Assembly: GCA_045537045.1 (NCBI GenBank)
Contig: JAZSOS010000010.1
Coordinates: 1-5,719 of the forward strand
Reading direction: 5' to 3'
DNA length: 5,719 nt
DNA from: SIG480 sp045537045
GTDB taxonomy: Bacteria; Bacillota; Clostridia; Oscillospirales; JAAYXM01
The notes beneath the pieces are model-generated. The model was not told the origin of the DNA. It ran no database searches and saw nothing but the letters and a program-made list of their open reading frames with translations. Each line of letters starts with the position of its first letter. The stretch's first letter is position 1. Of this stretch, positions 1 to 5,520 are shown one piece after another. Made by a program: the position numbers and the translations under genes.

Positions 1-110
1 CAGCTCGTCAGGGCCGCAATCCGCGCACAAAAGAAACCATTACCATTCCGGCTTCCAAGAGCCCGGTATTCAAGGCAGGCAAGGCTCTTAAGGACGCTGT
101 TTCGAAGTAA
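1..110 (+). CDS. hup: HU-family nucleoid DNA-binding protein, C-terminal fragment
   Basis: Only the last 35 codons are in the window (reading frame from base 3, stop TAA at 108-110). They encode the end of the HU/IHF fold: the conserved tip of the DNA-binding beta arm (Gly-Arg-Asn-Pro followed by a Thr-rich strand and Ile-Pro-Ala-Ser) and the closing helix with Phe-Lys-Ala-Gly-Lys-x-Leu-Lys. In HU the Arg-Asn-Pro proline inserts into the DNA minor groove and kinks the duplex. HU proteins are about 90 residues long and work as dimers that compact and bend DNA. The start lies outside the window. HU directly upstream of yabO is, from memory, common in Clostridia, so this is probably the regular chromosomal HU and not a plasmid or phage copy. 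Confidence 0.93.
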   Translation, partial: ARQGRNPRTKETITIPASKSPVFKAGKALKDAVSK

Positions 111-131
111 GAAACACTTCGGCGACTTTAT

Positions 132-155
132 CGGGGCAGGACAGCTCCTGCCCCG
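132..155 (+). terminator. GC-rich stem-loop after HU, probable partial terminator
   Basis: A perfect 10-bp stem (132-141 with 146-155) with a 4-base loop lies 21 bases after the HU stop codon. It is very stable, but it is followed by GTTTGGC and not by a real T-run. It may therefore act as a leaky terminator or a 3'-end RNA stabiliser, giving strong HU expression with some readthrough into rqcP. Position and stem are seen directly; the function is inferred. Confidence 0.5.
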
Positions 156-211
156 GTTTGGCAACCGCTAAACTTGATTACAGGCGAAATGAAGGTTGTA
201 AAAATTACGGT

Positions 212-454
212 ATGAGAATTGATAAATATCTCAAGGTTTCACGACTTATAAAAAGAAGAACAGTTGCAAATGAAGCTTGCGACAACGGCAGAGTCTCGGT
301 AAACGGAAAACCGGTTAAGGCGTCTTATGACGTTAAGGTTTCTGATGTTATTGAGATTTCTTTTGGTACACGTACACTTAAAATCCGTGTGCTTGCCGTC
401 TCTGAGCATATGAACAAGGACGAAGCGCACACCATGTATGAGGAAGTGCGCTGA
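212..454 (+). CDS. rqcP: RqcP (YabO) ribosome quality-control S4-domain protein
   Basis: This is an 80-residue protein that consists almost wholly of one S4 RNA-binding domain. It opens Met-Arg-Ile-Asp-Lys-Tyr-Leu-Lys, followed by Ser-Arg-Leu-Ile-Lys-Arg-Arg-Thr, then Gly-Arg-Val-x-Val-Asn-Gly. These are close to what I remember of B. subtilis YabO, whose length (about 86 residues) also matches. In B. subtilis RqcP binds stalled 50S subunits carrying peptidyl-tRNA. It works with RqcH to add C-terminal alanine tails that mark the nascent chain for degradation. An upstream TTG at 158 stays in frame, but the family N-terminus begins at ATG 212, so I use 212. The nearest purine tract (GAAGG, 191-195) is 16 bases away, which is too far to be a normal ribosome binding site. 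Downstream comes yabP after 68 bases, as in the B. subtilis yabO-yabP order. Confidence 0.93.
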   Translation: MRIDKYLKVSRLIKRRTVANEACDNGRVSVNGKPVKASYDVKVSDVIEISFGTRTLKIRVLAVSEHMNKDEAHTMYEEVR

Positions 455-468
455 TTTTTGATTTTGAG

Positions 469-498
469 AATAAAACTGCACAGCGGCTAATATACTTT
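469..498 (+). promoter_or_regulatory. Possible sporulation (SigE-like) promoter before yabP
   Basis: The 68-base gap before yabP holds TATACTTT at 491-498, which resembles the SigE -10 consensus CATACAnT at five of seven defined positions. An ATAAAA tract lies about 15 bases upstream. yabP and yabQ are, from memory, sporulation genes of the SigE regulon in B. subtilis, so a mother-cell promoter here would make sense. The match is weak and the region is AT-rich, so this remains a guess. A small 7-bp AT-rich hairpin (492-498 with 504-510) overlaps the -10 and ends right before the yabP ribosome binding site. Confidence 0.25.
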
Positions 499-522
499 AC
501 TGAAAAGTATGGAGGTGCGCAT

Positions 523-807
523 ATGCAGTTTGACGATAAAAACATTTCGCGCGATGTTCCGCAGAACATCATTATTGAAAACAGGTCGCGGATGAGCGTT
601 TCAGGGGTTTCGGATGTAGAAAATTTTGACGAAAATTCCGTTGTGCTTTACACAAACCGCGGACTCCTTACCGTAAAAGGTACGGGGTTACATATAGAAA
701 GACTAAGCCTTGAAACAGGCGAGCTTGCGCTTGAGGGAACAATTGATGGTGTTGAGTACAGTGAGGCTGAGCCTCATGGCGGCTTCTGGTCGCGCCTTTT
801 CAGGTAA
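523..807 (+). CDS. yabP: Sporulation protein YabP (YabP/YqfC family)
   Basis: This is a 94-residue soluble protein with no signal peptide or membrane segment. It shows the YabP/YqfC pattern: an Asn-Arg-Ser-x-Met-Ser-Val-Ser-Gly-Val strand, Val-Leu-Tyr-Thr-x-Arg-Gly-Leu-Leu-Thr-Val-Lys-Gly, Leu-His-Ile-Glu-Arg-Leu-Ser-Leu-Glu-Thr-Gly-Glu, and a closing Val-Glu-Tyr-Ser-Glu. The beta-strand repeats suggest a small beta-rich fold. The family is restricted to endospore formers and YabP is encoded next to YabQ, which is needed for spore cortex and coat formation; the biochemical role of YabP itself is unclear. The start is well supported by GGAGGTG at 511-517, six bases before the ATG. yabQ starts 6 bases after its stop, so the two are almost certainly cotranscribed. 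Confidence 0.93.
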   Translation: MQFDDKNISRDVPQNIIIENRSRMSVSGVSDVENFDENSVVLYTNRGLLTVKGTGLHIERLSLETGELALEGTIDGVEYSEAEPHGGFWSRLFR

Positions 808-813
808 GATGCC

Positions 814-1317
814 GTGATAAATTCAGTTTCGGCACAAACGGCAGAGTTTCTCTTCTCTGCACTTTTAGGGCTTTATCTCGGTGTTTTGTTTGATATTATG
901 CGTACTGTCCGTGCATATATGCCGCGGAATCGTGTGGTAACGGCAATATTTGACGTGCTGTTCTGGCTGATTGCGGTCATATCCCTTCTCGGGTTTGTTA
1001 TGACGGTTTCAGGAGGGAAAATGCGCTGGTATGTGCTTGCGGGTGCATTTTGCGGCGGGTTTGTTTACATGGCAGCGTTAAGTGAAATTGTATATAAGAT
1101 ATTCGTTTCTGCAATTGCTGTGATGAGAAAGATTCTTCATCTTATAACGCGGCCGGTATACCTGCTTCTCGGATATATCTGGCGAGGCGCAAAGAAAACA
1201 GAACGAAAAACCGAGGCGCGTTTGCGCGAAGGAATAAGAAAAAGAAGGATGAAAAAAAGAAAGGCGATTTGTGATGGCAGCAAAAAAAAGAAAAAAAAGA
1301 GTGGGCCTGTTTCCTAA
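814..1317 (+). CDS. yabQ: Sporulation membrane protein YabQ (spore cortex formation)
   Basis: This is a 167-residue polytopic membrane protein. Hydrophobic segments lie roughly at residues 10-28, 42-65, 70-90 and 92-124. They are followed by a strongly basic tail (residues 124-162, rich in Lys and Arg) that probably lies in the cytoplasm. The N-terminal Phe-Leu-x-Ser-Ala-Leu-Leu-Gly-Leu-x-Leu-Gly-Val-Leu-Phe-Asp and the position between yabP and divIC identify it as YabQ, which in B. subtilis is needed for the spore cortex and sits in the outer forespore membrane. The start is GTG 814, preceded by AGGTAAG (802-808) that overlaps the yabP stop; an ATG at 809 runs straight into a stop. The last 44 bases overlap divIC in another frame and carry two A8 runs that encode Lys in both frames. 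Confidence 0.9.
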   Translation: MINSVSAQTAEFLFSALLGLYLGVLFDIMRTVRAYMPRNRVVTAIFDVLFWLIAVISLLGFVMTVSGGKMRWYVLAGAFCGGFVYMAALSEIVYKIFVSAIAVMRKILHLITRPVYLLLGYIWRGAKKTERKTEARLREGIRKRRMKKRKAICDGSKKKKKKSGPVS

Positions 1318-1564
1318 ACTACTCCTTTTTGTGTTTGTGGTTTACGCTGCGGGGATTCTTATATCAAATCAGATAAAAATAAACCGGCTTGAAAATGATA
1401 CAAGTGCTCTTGATGAGCTTATAGCTACGGAATCAATGAAAAAAGCACAGCTTGAGCAGATTCTAAGCGCCGAGATAGACGATGATTACGTTACAAAAGA
1501 AGCGCAGAGCCAGGGCTACGCCGCGCCGAATGAGCGCGTTTTTGTAGATGTTTCGGGAAGCTGA
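1274..1564 (+). CDS. divIC: Septum formation initiator DivIC (FtsB/DivIC family)
   Basis: This is a 96-residue bitopic membrane protein of the FtsB/DivIC family. It has a basic cytoplasmic N-terminus (residues 2-9, Lys/Arg), one transmembrane helix (about 13-31), an extracytoplasmic coiled coil (about 33-66) with heptad Leu/Ile, and the family end motif at 72-92 (Tyr-Val-x-Lys-x-Ala, then Gly-Tyr, Pro, Glu, and Val-Phe-Val-Asp). DivIC partners FtsL and DivIB in the divisome and supports septal peptidoglycan synthesis in both vegetative and sporulation division. The start could be GTG 1271 or ATG 1274; both lie within range of AAAGG (1260-1264). I prefer the ATG, with a 9-base spacer. The gene begins inside yabQ, so its translation is probably coupled to yabQ. 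Confidence 0.92.
   Translation: MAAKKRKKRVGLFPKLLLFVFVVYAAGILISNQIKINRLENDTSALDELIATESMKKAQLEQILSAEIDDDYVTKEAQSQGYAAPNERVFVDVSGS
1282..1299 (+). other. Two in-frame A AAA AAG slippery heptamers in the yabQ/divIC overlap
   Basis: Two runs of eight A separated by one G lie in the yabQ/divIC overlap. In the yabQ frame each run ends as A AAA AAG (1284-1290 and 1293-1299), the classic minus-one slippage heptamer known from dnaX. A minus-one shift would add about 25 codons in the third frame before TAA at 1374-1376. Loss of one A during transcription would instead fuse YabQ to DivIC. I see no clear stimulatory hairpin just downstream. Lys-rich coding in both frames explains the runs without any special function. 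Confidence 0.3.
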
Positions 1565-1612
1565 TAAAAAGAAAAGCTTTCTAAAAATACAAAGGAGGAC
1601 GCAGTACGGAGT

Positions 1613-2020
1613 ATGGGACTCGAAGTAGGTACTATTTGCAACGGGAAGGTAACGTCTATTGCGAAATATGGGGCGTTTGTCTCGCTTGAAGAGGGAAAGA
1701 GCGGGATGGTACATATTTCCGAAATTTCGCACACTTATGTAAACGACATAAGCGAGCATCTCAAGGTGGGGCAGGAAGTAAAGGTAAAGATAATCGGCAT
1801 TGATGAAAACAAGCGCATAAGCTTGTCGATAAGAAAAGCCGAGCCTAAGCCTGAAAGACCGGTACAGAGCTTTCAACCGAAGAGCAATCCCGTGCGTGAA
1901 CAGGCAGAAATGTCGTTTGAGGATAAGCTCAAGCAGTTTATGCAGGACAGCGACAGCAAGATTTCCGGGATAAAGCAGTATTCGGACAGAAAAGCGGCAA
2001 ACAGACGTCCGCGCAGATAA
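1613..2020 (+). CDS. yabR: YabR-type S1-domain RNA-binding protein
   Basis: This is a 135-residue protein. Residues 1-75 form one S1 (OB-fold) RNA-binding domain with the family signatures Gly-Lys-Val-Thr-Ser-Ile-x-x-Tyr-Gly-Ala-Phe-Val, Gly-Met-Val-His-Ile-Ser-Glu-Ile, and Leu-Lys-Val-Gly-Gln-Glu-Val-Lys-Val-Lys, ending in Ile-Ser-Leu-Ser-Ile-Arg-Lys. After a Pro-rich linker comes a conserved Ser-Phe-Glu-Asp-Lys-Leu-Lys-Gln-Phe-Met-x-Asp-Ser helix and a basic Arg-rich tail. This layout matches B. subtilis YabR, and streptococcal CvfD is a related single-S1 regulator. It probably binds RNA or ribosomes and tunes translation; the exact targets are not known to me. The strong AGGAGG (1593-1598) is 14 bases from ATG 1613, longer than usual, but no closer in-frame start exists. 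It follows divIC by 48 bases and closes the operon. Confidence 0.9.
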   Translation: MGLEVGTICNGKVTSIAKYGAFVSLEEGKSGMVHISEISHTYVNDISEHLKVGQEVKVKIIGIDENKRISLSIRKAEPKPERPVQSFQPKSNPVREQAEMSFEDKLKQFMQDSDSKISGIKQYSDRKAANRRPRR

Positions 2021-2028
2021 AAGAGATT

Positions 2029-2075
2029 AAACAAGCTGTAAAAGAATCAACTTTTACAGCTTGTTTTGTTATTTT
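2029..2075 (+). terminator. Rho-independent terminator of the rqcP-yabR operon
   Basis: A perfect 16-bp stem (2029-2044 with 2051-2066) with a 6-base loop starts 8 bases after the yabR stop codon. It is followed by a T-rich tract that includes five Ts at 2072-2076. This is a convincing intrinsic terminator and separates the operon from spoIIP. Confidence 0.9.
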
Positions 2076-2097
2076 TCCGCGAGTTTTTTAATATAAT
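2069..2097 (+). promoter_or_regulatory. Weak promoter candidate for spoIIP
   Basis: The short gap between the yabR terminator and spoIIP holds AATATAAT (2090-2097). It can be read either as a SigA -10 (TATAAT at 2092-2097, with no recognisable -35) or as a SigE-like -10, with TTATTTT (2069-2075) 14 bases upstream in the place of a SigE -35. spoIIP is a mother-cell SigE gene in B. subtilis, which favours the second reading. The AT-rich background makes chance matches easy. Confidence 0.35.
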
Positions 2098-2127
2098 TAA
2101 GTGTCAACTGAAAAGGAGATACATAAA

Positions 2128-3276
2128 ATGAGAAAGAGAAGAAAAAAACACGGCTTTTTGCTGCTTGCAGCTGTGTTTCTGCTCAGTGCCGCAGGAATAC
2201 GCTTGCTGTCGGCAAGCGGCGCGGAAAGGTATATAAAAGAGAAGCTTGTGCGTCTGTCATCTGATGAGGACTTTGTCAGATATGCAATGTCGGGAGAAAC
2301 ACCTCTTATTCGCAGTGACGGTGAGAAGAAAATTTTGAGGGCCTTTGCTTCTCAGTTGCCGTATACGGGTGATGTGGAGGAAACCGCGCTCGAGCCGGAG
2401 ATTGAGCAAGCGGAGGCAGAAGAAGAAAAAAAGAAAGAAAGCCTCACAGTATGGGAATACACTCCCGGAGGGGAGAAAAAAGAGAAAACATATCCGATAG
2501 AAAACACAACGATAAGCCCTAAGTCGGATAAAGGGTATGTACATTATGGAAACATATGGGTGAAAAATGACAGCACAAAGGGAATTGATCTTAAATGGCT
2601 ACTCTCCGCAAAGCTTCCGTTCAAGCTTGGCGGAAACGGCCCGCATGTGCTTATAGTGCACACTCACGGCAGCGAAAGCTATCTTCCGCAGGGAAGGGAT
2701 ACATATACCCTTACGGACGTTGAGCGCACCTCGGATAAGAAATACAATGTAATACGCGTTGGGGACGAGCTTGAAGCAGCATTAAAGGCGGAGGGGATAT
2801 CTGTTATACATGACCGCAATATTTACGACAGCCCATCGTATAACGGTTCTTATACACGTACTCTTGAAAGCATAGGCGCGCATTTGAAGAAAAATCCGTC
2901 AATCAAGGTTGTGATAGATGTCCACCGCGATGCGATGACGGCAGACGACGGAACAAAATACAGGACGGTTGCGCAGGTGAATGGTCAGCGTGTTGCCCAG
3001 CTTATGCTCGTTATGTCTACCGGCGAGAGTGGGCTTCCACATCCGGACTGGGTAGAAAACTTAAAGCTTGCGGTAAAGCTTCAGAATATAATGGCAAGCA
3101 AATACCCGGACATAATGCGCCCGATGAACCTACGCAAGGAGCGCTTTAATATGCATGCGACAAAAGGCTCTATGCTCGTTGAAGTGGGAACGAGCGCAAA
3201 TTCGCTGTCAGAAGCGATTGCATCAGTAAAGCTATTGGGACGTGAGCTTGCAGGCATACTGAAAACTGCTAAGTAA
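2128..3276 (+). CDS. spoIIP: Stage II sporulation protein P (engulfment amidase/endopeptidase)
   Basis: This is a 382-residue protein with a basic N-terminus and one hydrophobic signal-anchor helix (about residues 9-28). A variable extracytoplasmic stretch follows, including a Glu/Lys-rich linker near 90-105. The SpoIIP zinc amidase domain runs from about 170 to 380. Visible active-site blocks are Val-His-Thr-His-Gly-Ser-Glu-Ser-Tyr (His178, Glu183), Val-Ile-Asp-Val-His-Arg-Asp (His266), and the C-terminal Val-Glu-Val-Gly-Thr-Ser-Ala-Asn (Glu352). These match the metal-binding and catalytic pattern of the family. SpoIIP cuts stem peptides and cross-links of the septal peptidoglycan. Together with SpoIID and SpoIIM it drives membrane migration during forespore engulfment. 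A GTG at 2101 is in frame, but ATG 2128 follows AGGAG (2114-2118) at a good distance and starts right before the anchor helix. SpoIIP is usually beside gpr, so its place after yabR is notable. Confidence 0.95.
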   Translation: MRKRRKKHGFLLLAAVFLLSAAGIRLLSASGAERYIKEKLVRLSSDEDFVRYAMSGETPLIRSDGEKKILRAFASQLPYTGDVEETALEPEIEQAEAEEEKKKESLTVWEYTPGGEKKEKTYPIENTTISPKSDKGYVHYGNIWVKNDSTKGIDLKWLLSAKLPFKLGGNGPHVLIVHTHGSESYLPQGRDTYTLTDVERTSDKKYNVIRVGDELEAALKAEGISVIHDRNIYDSPSYNGSYTRTLESIGAHLKKNPSIKVVIDVHRDAMTADDGTKYRTVAQVNGQRVAQLMLVMSTGESGLPHPDWVENLKLAVKLQNIMASKYPDIMRPMNLRKERFNMHATKGSMLVEVGTSANSLSEAIASVKLLGRELAGILKTAK

Positions 3277-3317
3277 TACAGATGGGACAGCAGTTTGCTG
3301 TCCCATCTGTATTACTT
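3271..3317. terminator. Shared bidirectional terminator between spoIIP and mnmE
   Basis: A perfect 22-bp inverted repeat (3271-3292 with 3296-3317) with a 3-base loop lies between the two converging genes. Its left arm contains the spoIIP stop codon and its right arm ends one base before the mnmE stop. On the + strand it is followed by TCTATTTA; on the minus strand it is followed by AGCAGTTTTC. Neither side has a long T-run, but the stem is very strong and the location fits a terminator used from both sides. Confidence 0.85.
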
Positions 3318-3318
3318 T

Positions 3319-4662
3319 CTATTTACCAACGCAGAAGCGGCTGAAGATTTCGTTGATTATCGTATCCTGTGCGGAGTTGCCGGTTATTTCGCCGAGGATA
3401 TTTATTGCGTCCTCAATATCGCTGACGGCAAGATCTGCATATATCCCGCTGGTGAATGCATCAGCGGCGGCGCGTATGCGCTCTTCAGCACGGTTAAGAG
3501 TTGATGCGTGGCGAGGATTGGTAAGCGTTCTTCCGTCGCAGGGAATATCTGAAACATTGAAAATCTCGCATATCTTGTCAACAACGGCGCGTGTTCCCGT
3601 GTTCAGCTTTGCGGATATTTCGATAATCGGAAGGTCACCGAAAACGCTCTTGTCGATAACCGTGCCGAGGTCCTTCTTGTTTATAACGCAAAGGCTTCTC
3701 GTGCTCTTTGCAAGGTCGAGTGTCTGCATATCATATTTATCAAGCGGTGCGCTTCCGTCAAATACCGCAACCACGATATCGGCATCACGTGCCGCCGCTT
3801 CACTTCGCTCGATACCAAGCCTTTCCGGTTCGGTATCGGCATTGCGGAGTCCCGCGGTGTCGATAAGATGAAGTGCAACGTTTCCTGCGCGTAGTGATTC
3901 CTCAACCGTATCGCGCGTTGTGCCCTCAATGTCGGTCACAATGCTTCGCTCGGTGCCGAGGAGTGCGTTCAAAAGTGAGGATTTTCCGACATTCGGGCGT
4001 CCGATAAGCGCAACGCGTATTCCTTCACGGAAAATCCTGCCCGAGGAGTATGTTCCGGCAAGAGCTTTTGCGCTGTCAGCGCACGAGTATAGCCGCGCGG
4101 CAAGCTCATCGCGCTCCGTTTGCTCTATTTCATCATCTGGATAATCTACAAAGGCGTAAAATCCCGCCGCTATTGATGTCAGAGAAGCTGAAATTGCAGA
4201 AATTTCGTTTCCGAGCCGTCCGTTCATCTGCTCGGCGGCATTTTTCGCAGCAAGCTCGGTTTCTGAGTCAATAAGGTCAATTACCGCTTCTGCCTGAGTT
4301 AAGTCCATTTTACCGTTCAGAAACGCACGTCGGGTAAATTCTCCGGCAACTGCGGGACGTGCGCCGGCACAAAAGAGTGCCGAAAGAACTGTTCTGAGAA
4401 CTGCAGTAGAACCGTGACAGTAAAGCTCGGCAGAGTCTTCTCCCGTGAAGCTTGCGGGAGCCTTGAAAAAGACGCCCATGCCGTAGTCACAGACCTCGCC
4501 GTTTTCCGAAAGCATTTTTCCCGTGACCATTTTCCGTGGCTCTGAAATATCGCCGGAAAAGACTTTTTTTGTAATCTCAAAGGCGTTATCACCCGAGATG
4601 CGTATTATTCCTATTGCACTTTTAGCAGGCGGGGTGGCAACCGCCGCAATTGTATCGCTCAT
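3319..4662 (-). CDS. mnmE: tRNA modification GTPase MnmE (TrmE)
   Basis: This is a full-length 447-residue MnmE. The N-terminal tetrahydrofolate-binding domain (about 1-118) opens with Asp-Thr-Ile-Ala-Ala-x-Ala-Thr-Pro. A helical domain follows, with the Ras-like G domain inserted at about 215-370. G motifs seen: Gly-Arg-Pro-Asn-Val-Gly-Lys-Ser-Ser at 221-229, Gly-Thr-Thr-Arg-Asp at 247-251, Asp-Thr-Ala-Gly at 268-271 with the catalytic Glu at 280, Asn-Lys-Lys-Asp at 328-331, and Ser-Ala-Lys at 350-352. It ends in the hallmark Cys-Val-Gly-Lys with Cys444. With MnmG it builds the (carboxymethyl)aminomethyl group on U34 of certain tRNAs, using methylene-tetrahydrofolate and GTP. It normally sits with jag, yidC and mnmG near the origin. 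Here it lies alone behind a methyltransferase gene, from which it is probably cotranscribed across a 75-base gap. Confidence 0.98.
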   Translation of the reverse strand: MSDTIAAVATPPAKSAIGIIRISGDNAFEITKKVFSGDISEPRKMVTGKMLSENGEVCDYGMGVFFKAPASFTGEDSAELYCHGSTAVLRTVLSALFCAGARPAVAGEFTRRAFLNGKMDLTQAEAVIDLIDSETELAAKNAAEQMNGRLGNEISAISASLTSIAAGFYAFVDYPDDEIEQTERDELAARLYSCADSAKALAGTYSSGRIFREGIRVALIGRPNVGKSSLLNALLGTERSIVTDIEGTTRDTVEESLRAGNVALHLIDTAGLRNADTEPERLGIERSEAAARDADIVVAVFDGSAPLDKYDMQTLDLAKSTRSLCVINKKDLGTVIDKSVFGDLPIIEISAKLNTGTRAVVDKICEIFNVSDIPCDGRTLTNPRHASTLNRAEERIRAAADAFTSGIYADLAVSDIEDAINILGEITGNSAQDTIINEIFSRFCVGK

Positions 4663-4673
4663 AAATAAGATAA

Positions 4674-4706
4674 CCGCGCGCTTATACGGCGCGGGTTTCC
4701 CCTTTC
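4674..4706 (-). promoter_or_regulatory. Hairpin leader before mnmE, with distant purine tract
   Basis: On the minus strand the only Shine-Dalgarno-like tract before mnmE, AGAAAGGGG (4699-4707), is 36 bases from the ATG. Between them lies a GC-only 6-bp stem (4674-4679 with 4689-4694, 9-base loop) followed by TTATCTTATTT up to the start codon. When folded, the hairpin would shorten the gap to about 15 bases. A GC-rich stem followed by a T-rich tract also has the form of an attenuator or weak terminator for the upstream gene. The sequence alone does not decide between these. Confidence 0.4.
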
Positions 4707-4737
4707 TGTTGTCTTAAGGTGTCCGTTTCCGCTCGGA

Positions 4738-5487
4738 TTAATTTCGTCTTGCAACGTAGAAAATACGCTGTTCATCATCTGACGGAGGATTTTCGGAAAG
4801 CTCGCCGAAAATGGAAAGAAGCGTAAAATCAGAATTTTCCAGTGCAGCTTTTATCTCATCGTATGAATGTGCGCGTTCTGTATGCTCTTCCTGTTCTCTT
4901 GACCACAGCTCACCGCAATTTTTGAATATGTCATAGAAAAATGCACACATACGGGAGTCTTTGTCGTATTCTGCACTCCATGTACAGAAGAAATCCTCGT
5001 TTTCGCGAAGGAATACTGAACCATCGAGGCTACGGAATTTCGCATCTGTGTTCACATCGAATATAAAAAGACCGCCCGGACGGATAAAAAACTTAAGCCG
5101 TGCAAAAGCTTGATTTAAAAGCTTACAGCTTGTGAGATAATTTATGCTGTCAAGACAGCATACCGCGGCATCAACAGTGCCGTAAAGGTCAAGCGCTTCC
5201 ATGCTCTGATGAAGGAACATCGGCGGTGTTCCGGAAACCGTCCACGCTTTTGCCTGAGCCTCGGAAAGCATATCCTCAGAGGCGTCTGTGCCGATAACTT
5301 CAAACCCACGCTCGGCAAGGATTACAGAGAGAGAACCAGTGCCGCAGGCAAGGTCAAGAACGTCGTGCACGCCGTCCTTGTCGGAATATTTATCAAAAAG
5401 ACCGGTGAGATAGTCTGCCCAACGGCAGTAGCGGACATCGCCGGTAAATTCATCATAGCACTCTGCAAGTGAAGTGTAGCTGCTCAT
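4738..5487 (-). CDS. Class I SAM-dependent methyltransferase, YqeM-like
   Basis: This is a 249-residue cytosolic methyltransferase with a Rossmann fold. Motif I is Val-Leu-Asp-Leu-Ala-Cys-Gly-Thr-Gly (43-51). The acidic ribose-binding residue is Asp68 in Val-Ile-Gly-Thr-Asp-Ala-Ser, followed by Met-Leu-Ser-x-Ala-Gln. Later blocks are Gln-Ser-Met-Glu (94-97), Cys-Cys-Leu-Asp-Ser-Ile-Asn-Tyr-Leu (110-118), Arg-Pro-Gly-Gly (136-139) and Phe-Asp-Val-Asn-Thr (143-147). The Asp-Ser-Ile/Leu-Asn-Tyr-Leu block and the overall length match B. subtilis YqeM, whose substrate I do not know; a small molecule, tRNA or ribosomal target are all possible. In Bacillus yqeM follows yqeK and rsfS, but here it precedes mnmE. 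The start is secure: GGAGG (5495-5499) is seven bases before the ATG and a consensus promoter lies just upstream. Confidence 0.9.
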   Translation of the reverse strand: MSSYTSLAECYDEFTGDVRYCRWADYLTGLFDKYSDKDGVHDVLDLACGTGSLSVILAERGFEVIGTDASEDMLSEAQAKAWTVSGTPPMFLHQSMEALDLYGTVDAAVCCLDSINYLTSCKLLNQAFARLKFFIRPGGLFIFDVNTDAKFRSLDGSVFLRENEDFFCTWSAEYDKDSRMCAFFYDIFKNCGELWSREQEEHTERAHSYDEIKAALENSDFTLLSIFGELSENPPSDDEQRIFYVARRN

Positions 5488-5520
5488 ATTTCATCCTCCG
5501 GAATAGTTTGCTCTTTAAAA

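Noticed and set aside
158..211. Upstream TTG extension of rqcP
   Set aside because: The added 18 residues are not part of the S4 family N-terminus, and the TTG sits at the foot of the HU hairpin with no ribosome binding site.
1463..1876. 137-codon open frame on the minus strand
   Set aside because: It is antisense across the divIC end and yabR, both well recognised. It has no Shine-Dalgarno and no recognisable domain.
2101..2127. GTG start for spoIIP at 2101
   Set aside because: The strong AGGAG at 2114-2118 lies inside this extension and is correctly placed for ATG 2128.
3353..3871. 172-codon open frame on the + strand
   Set aside because: It lies wholly inside mnmE on the opposite strand. 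mnmE has all family motifs, while this frame has no ribosome binding site and only low-complexity Ser/Ala/Arg content.
5209..5472. 87-codon open frame on the + strand opposite the methyltransferase
   Set aside because: The methyltransferase motifs are clear on the other strand and this frame resembles nothing I know.
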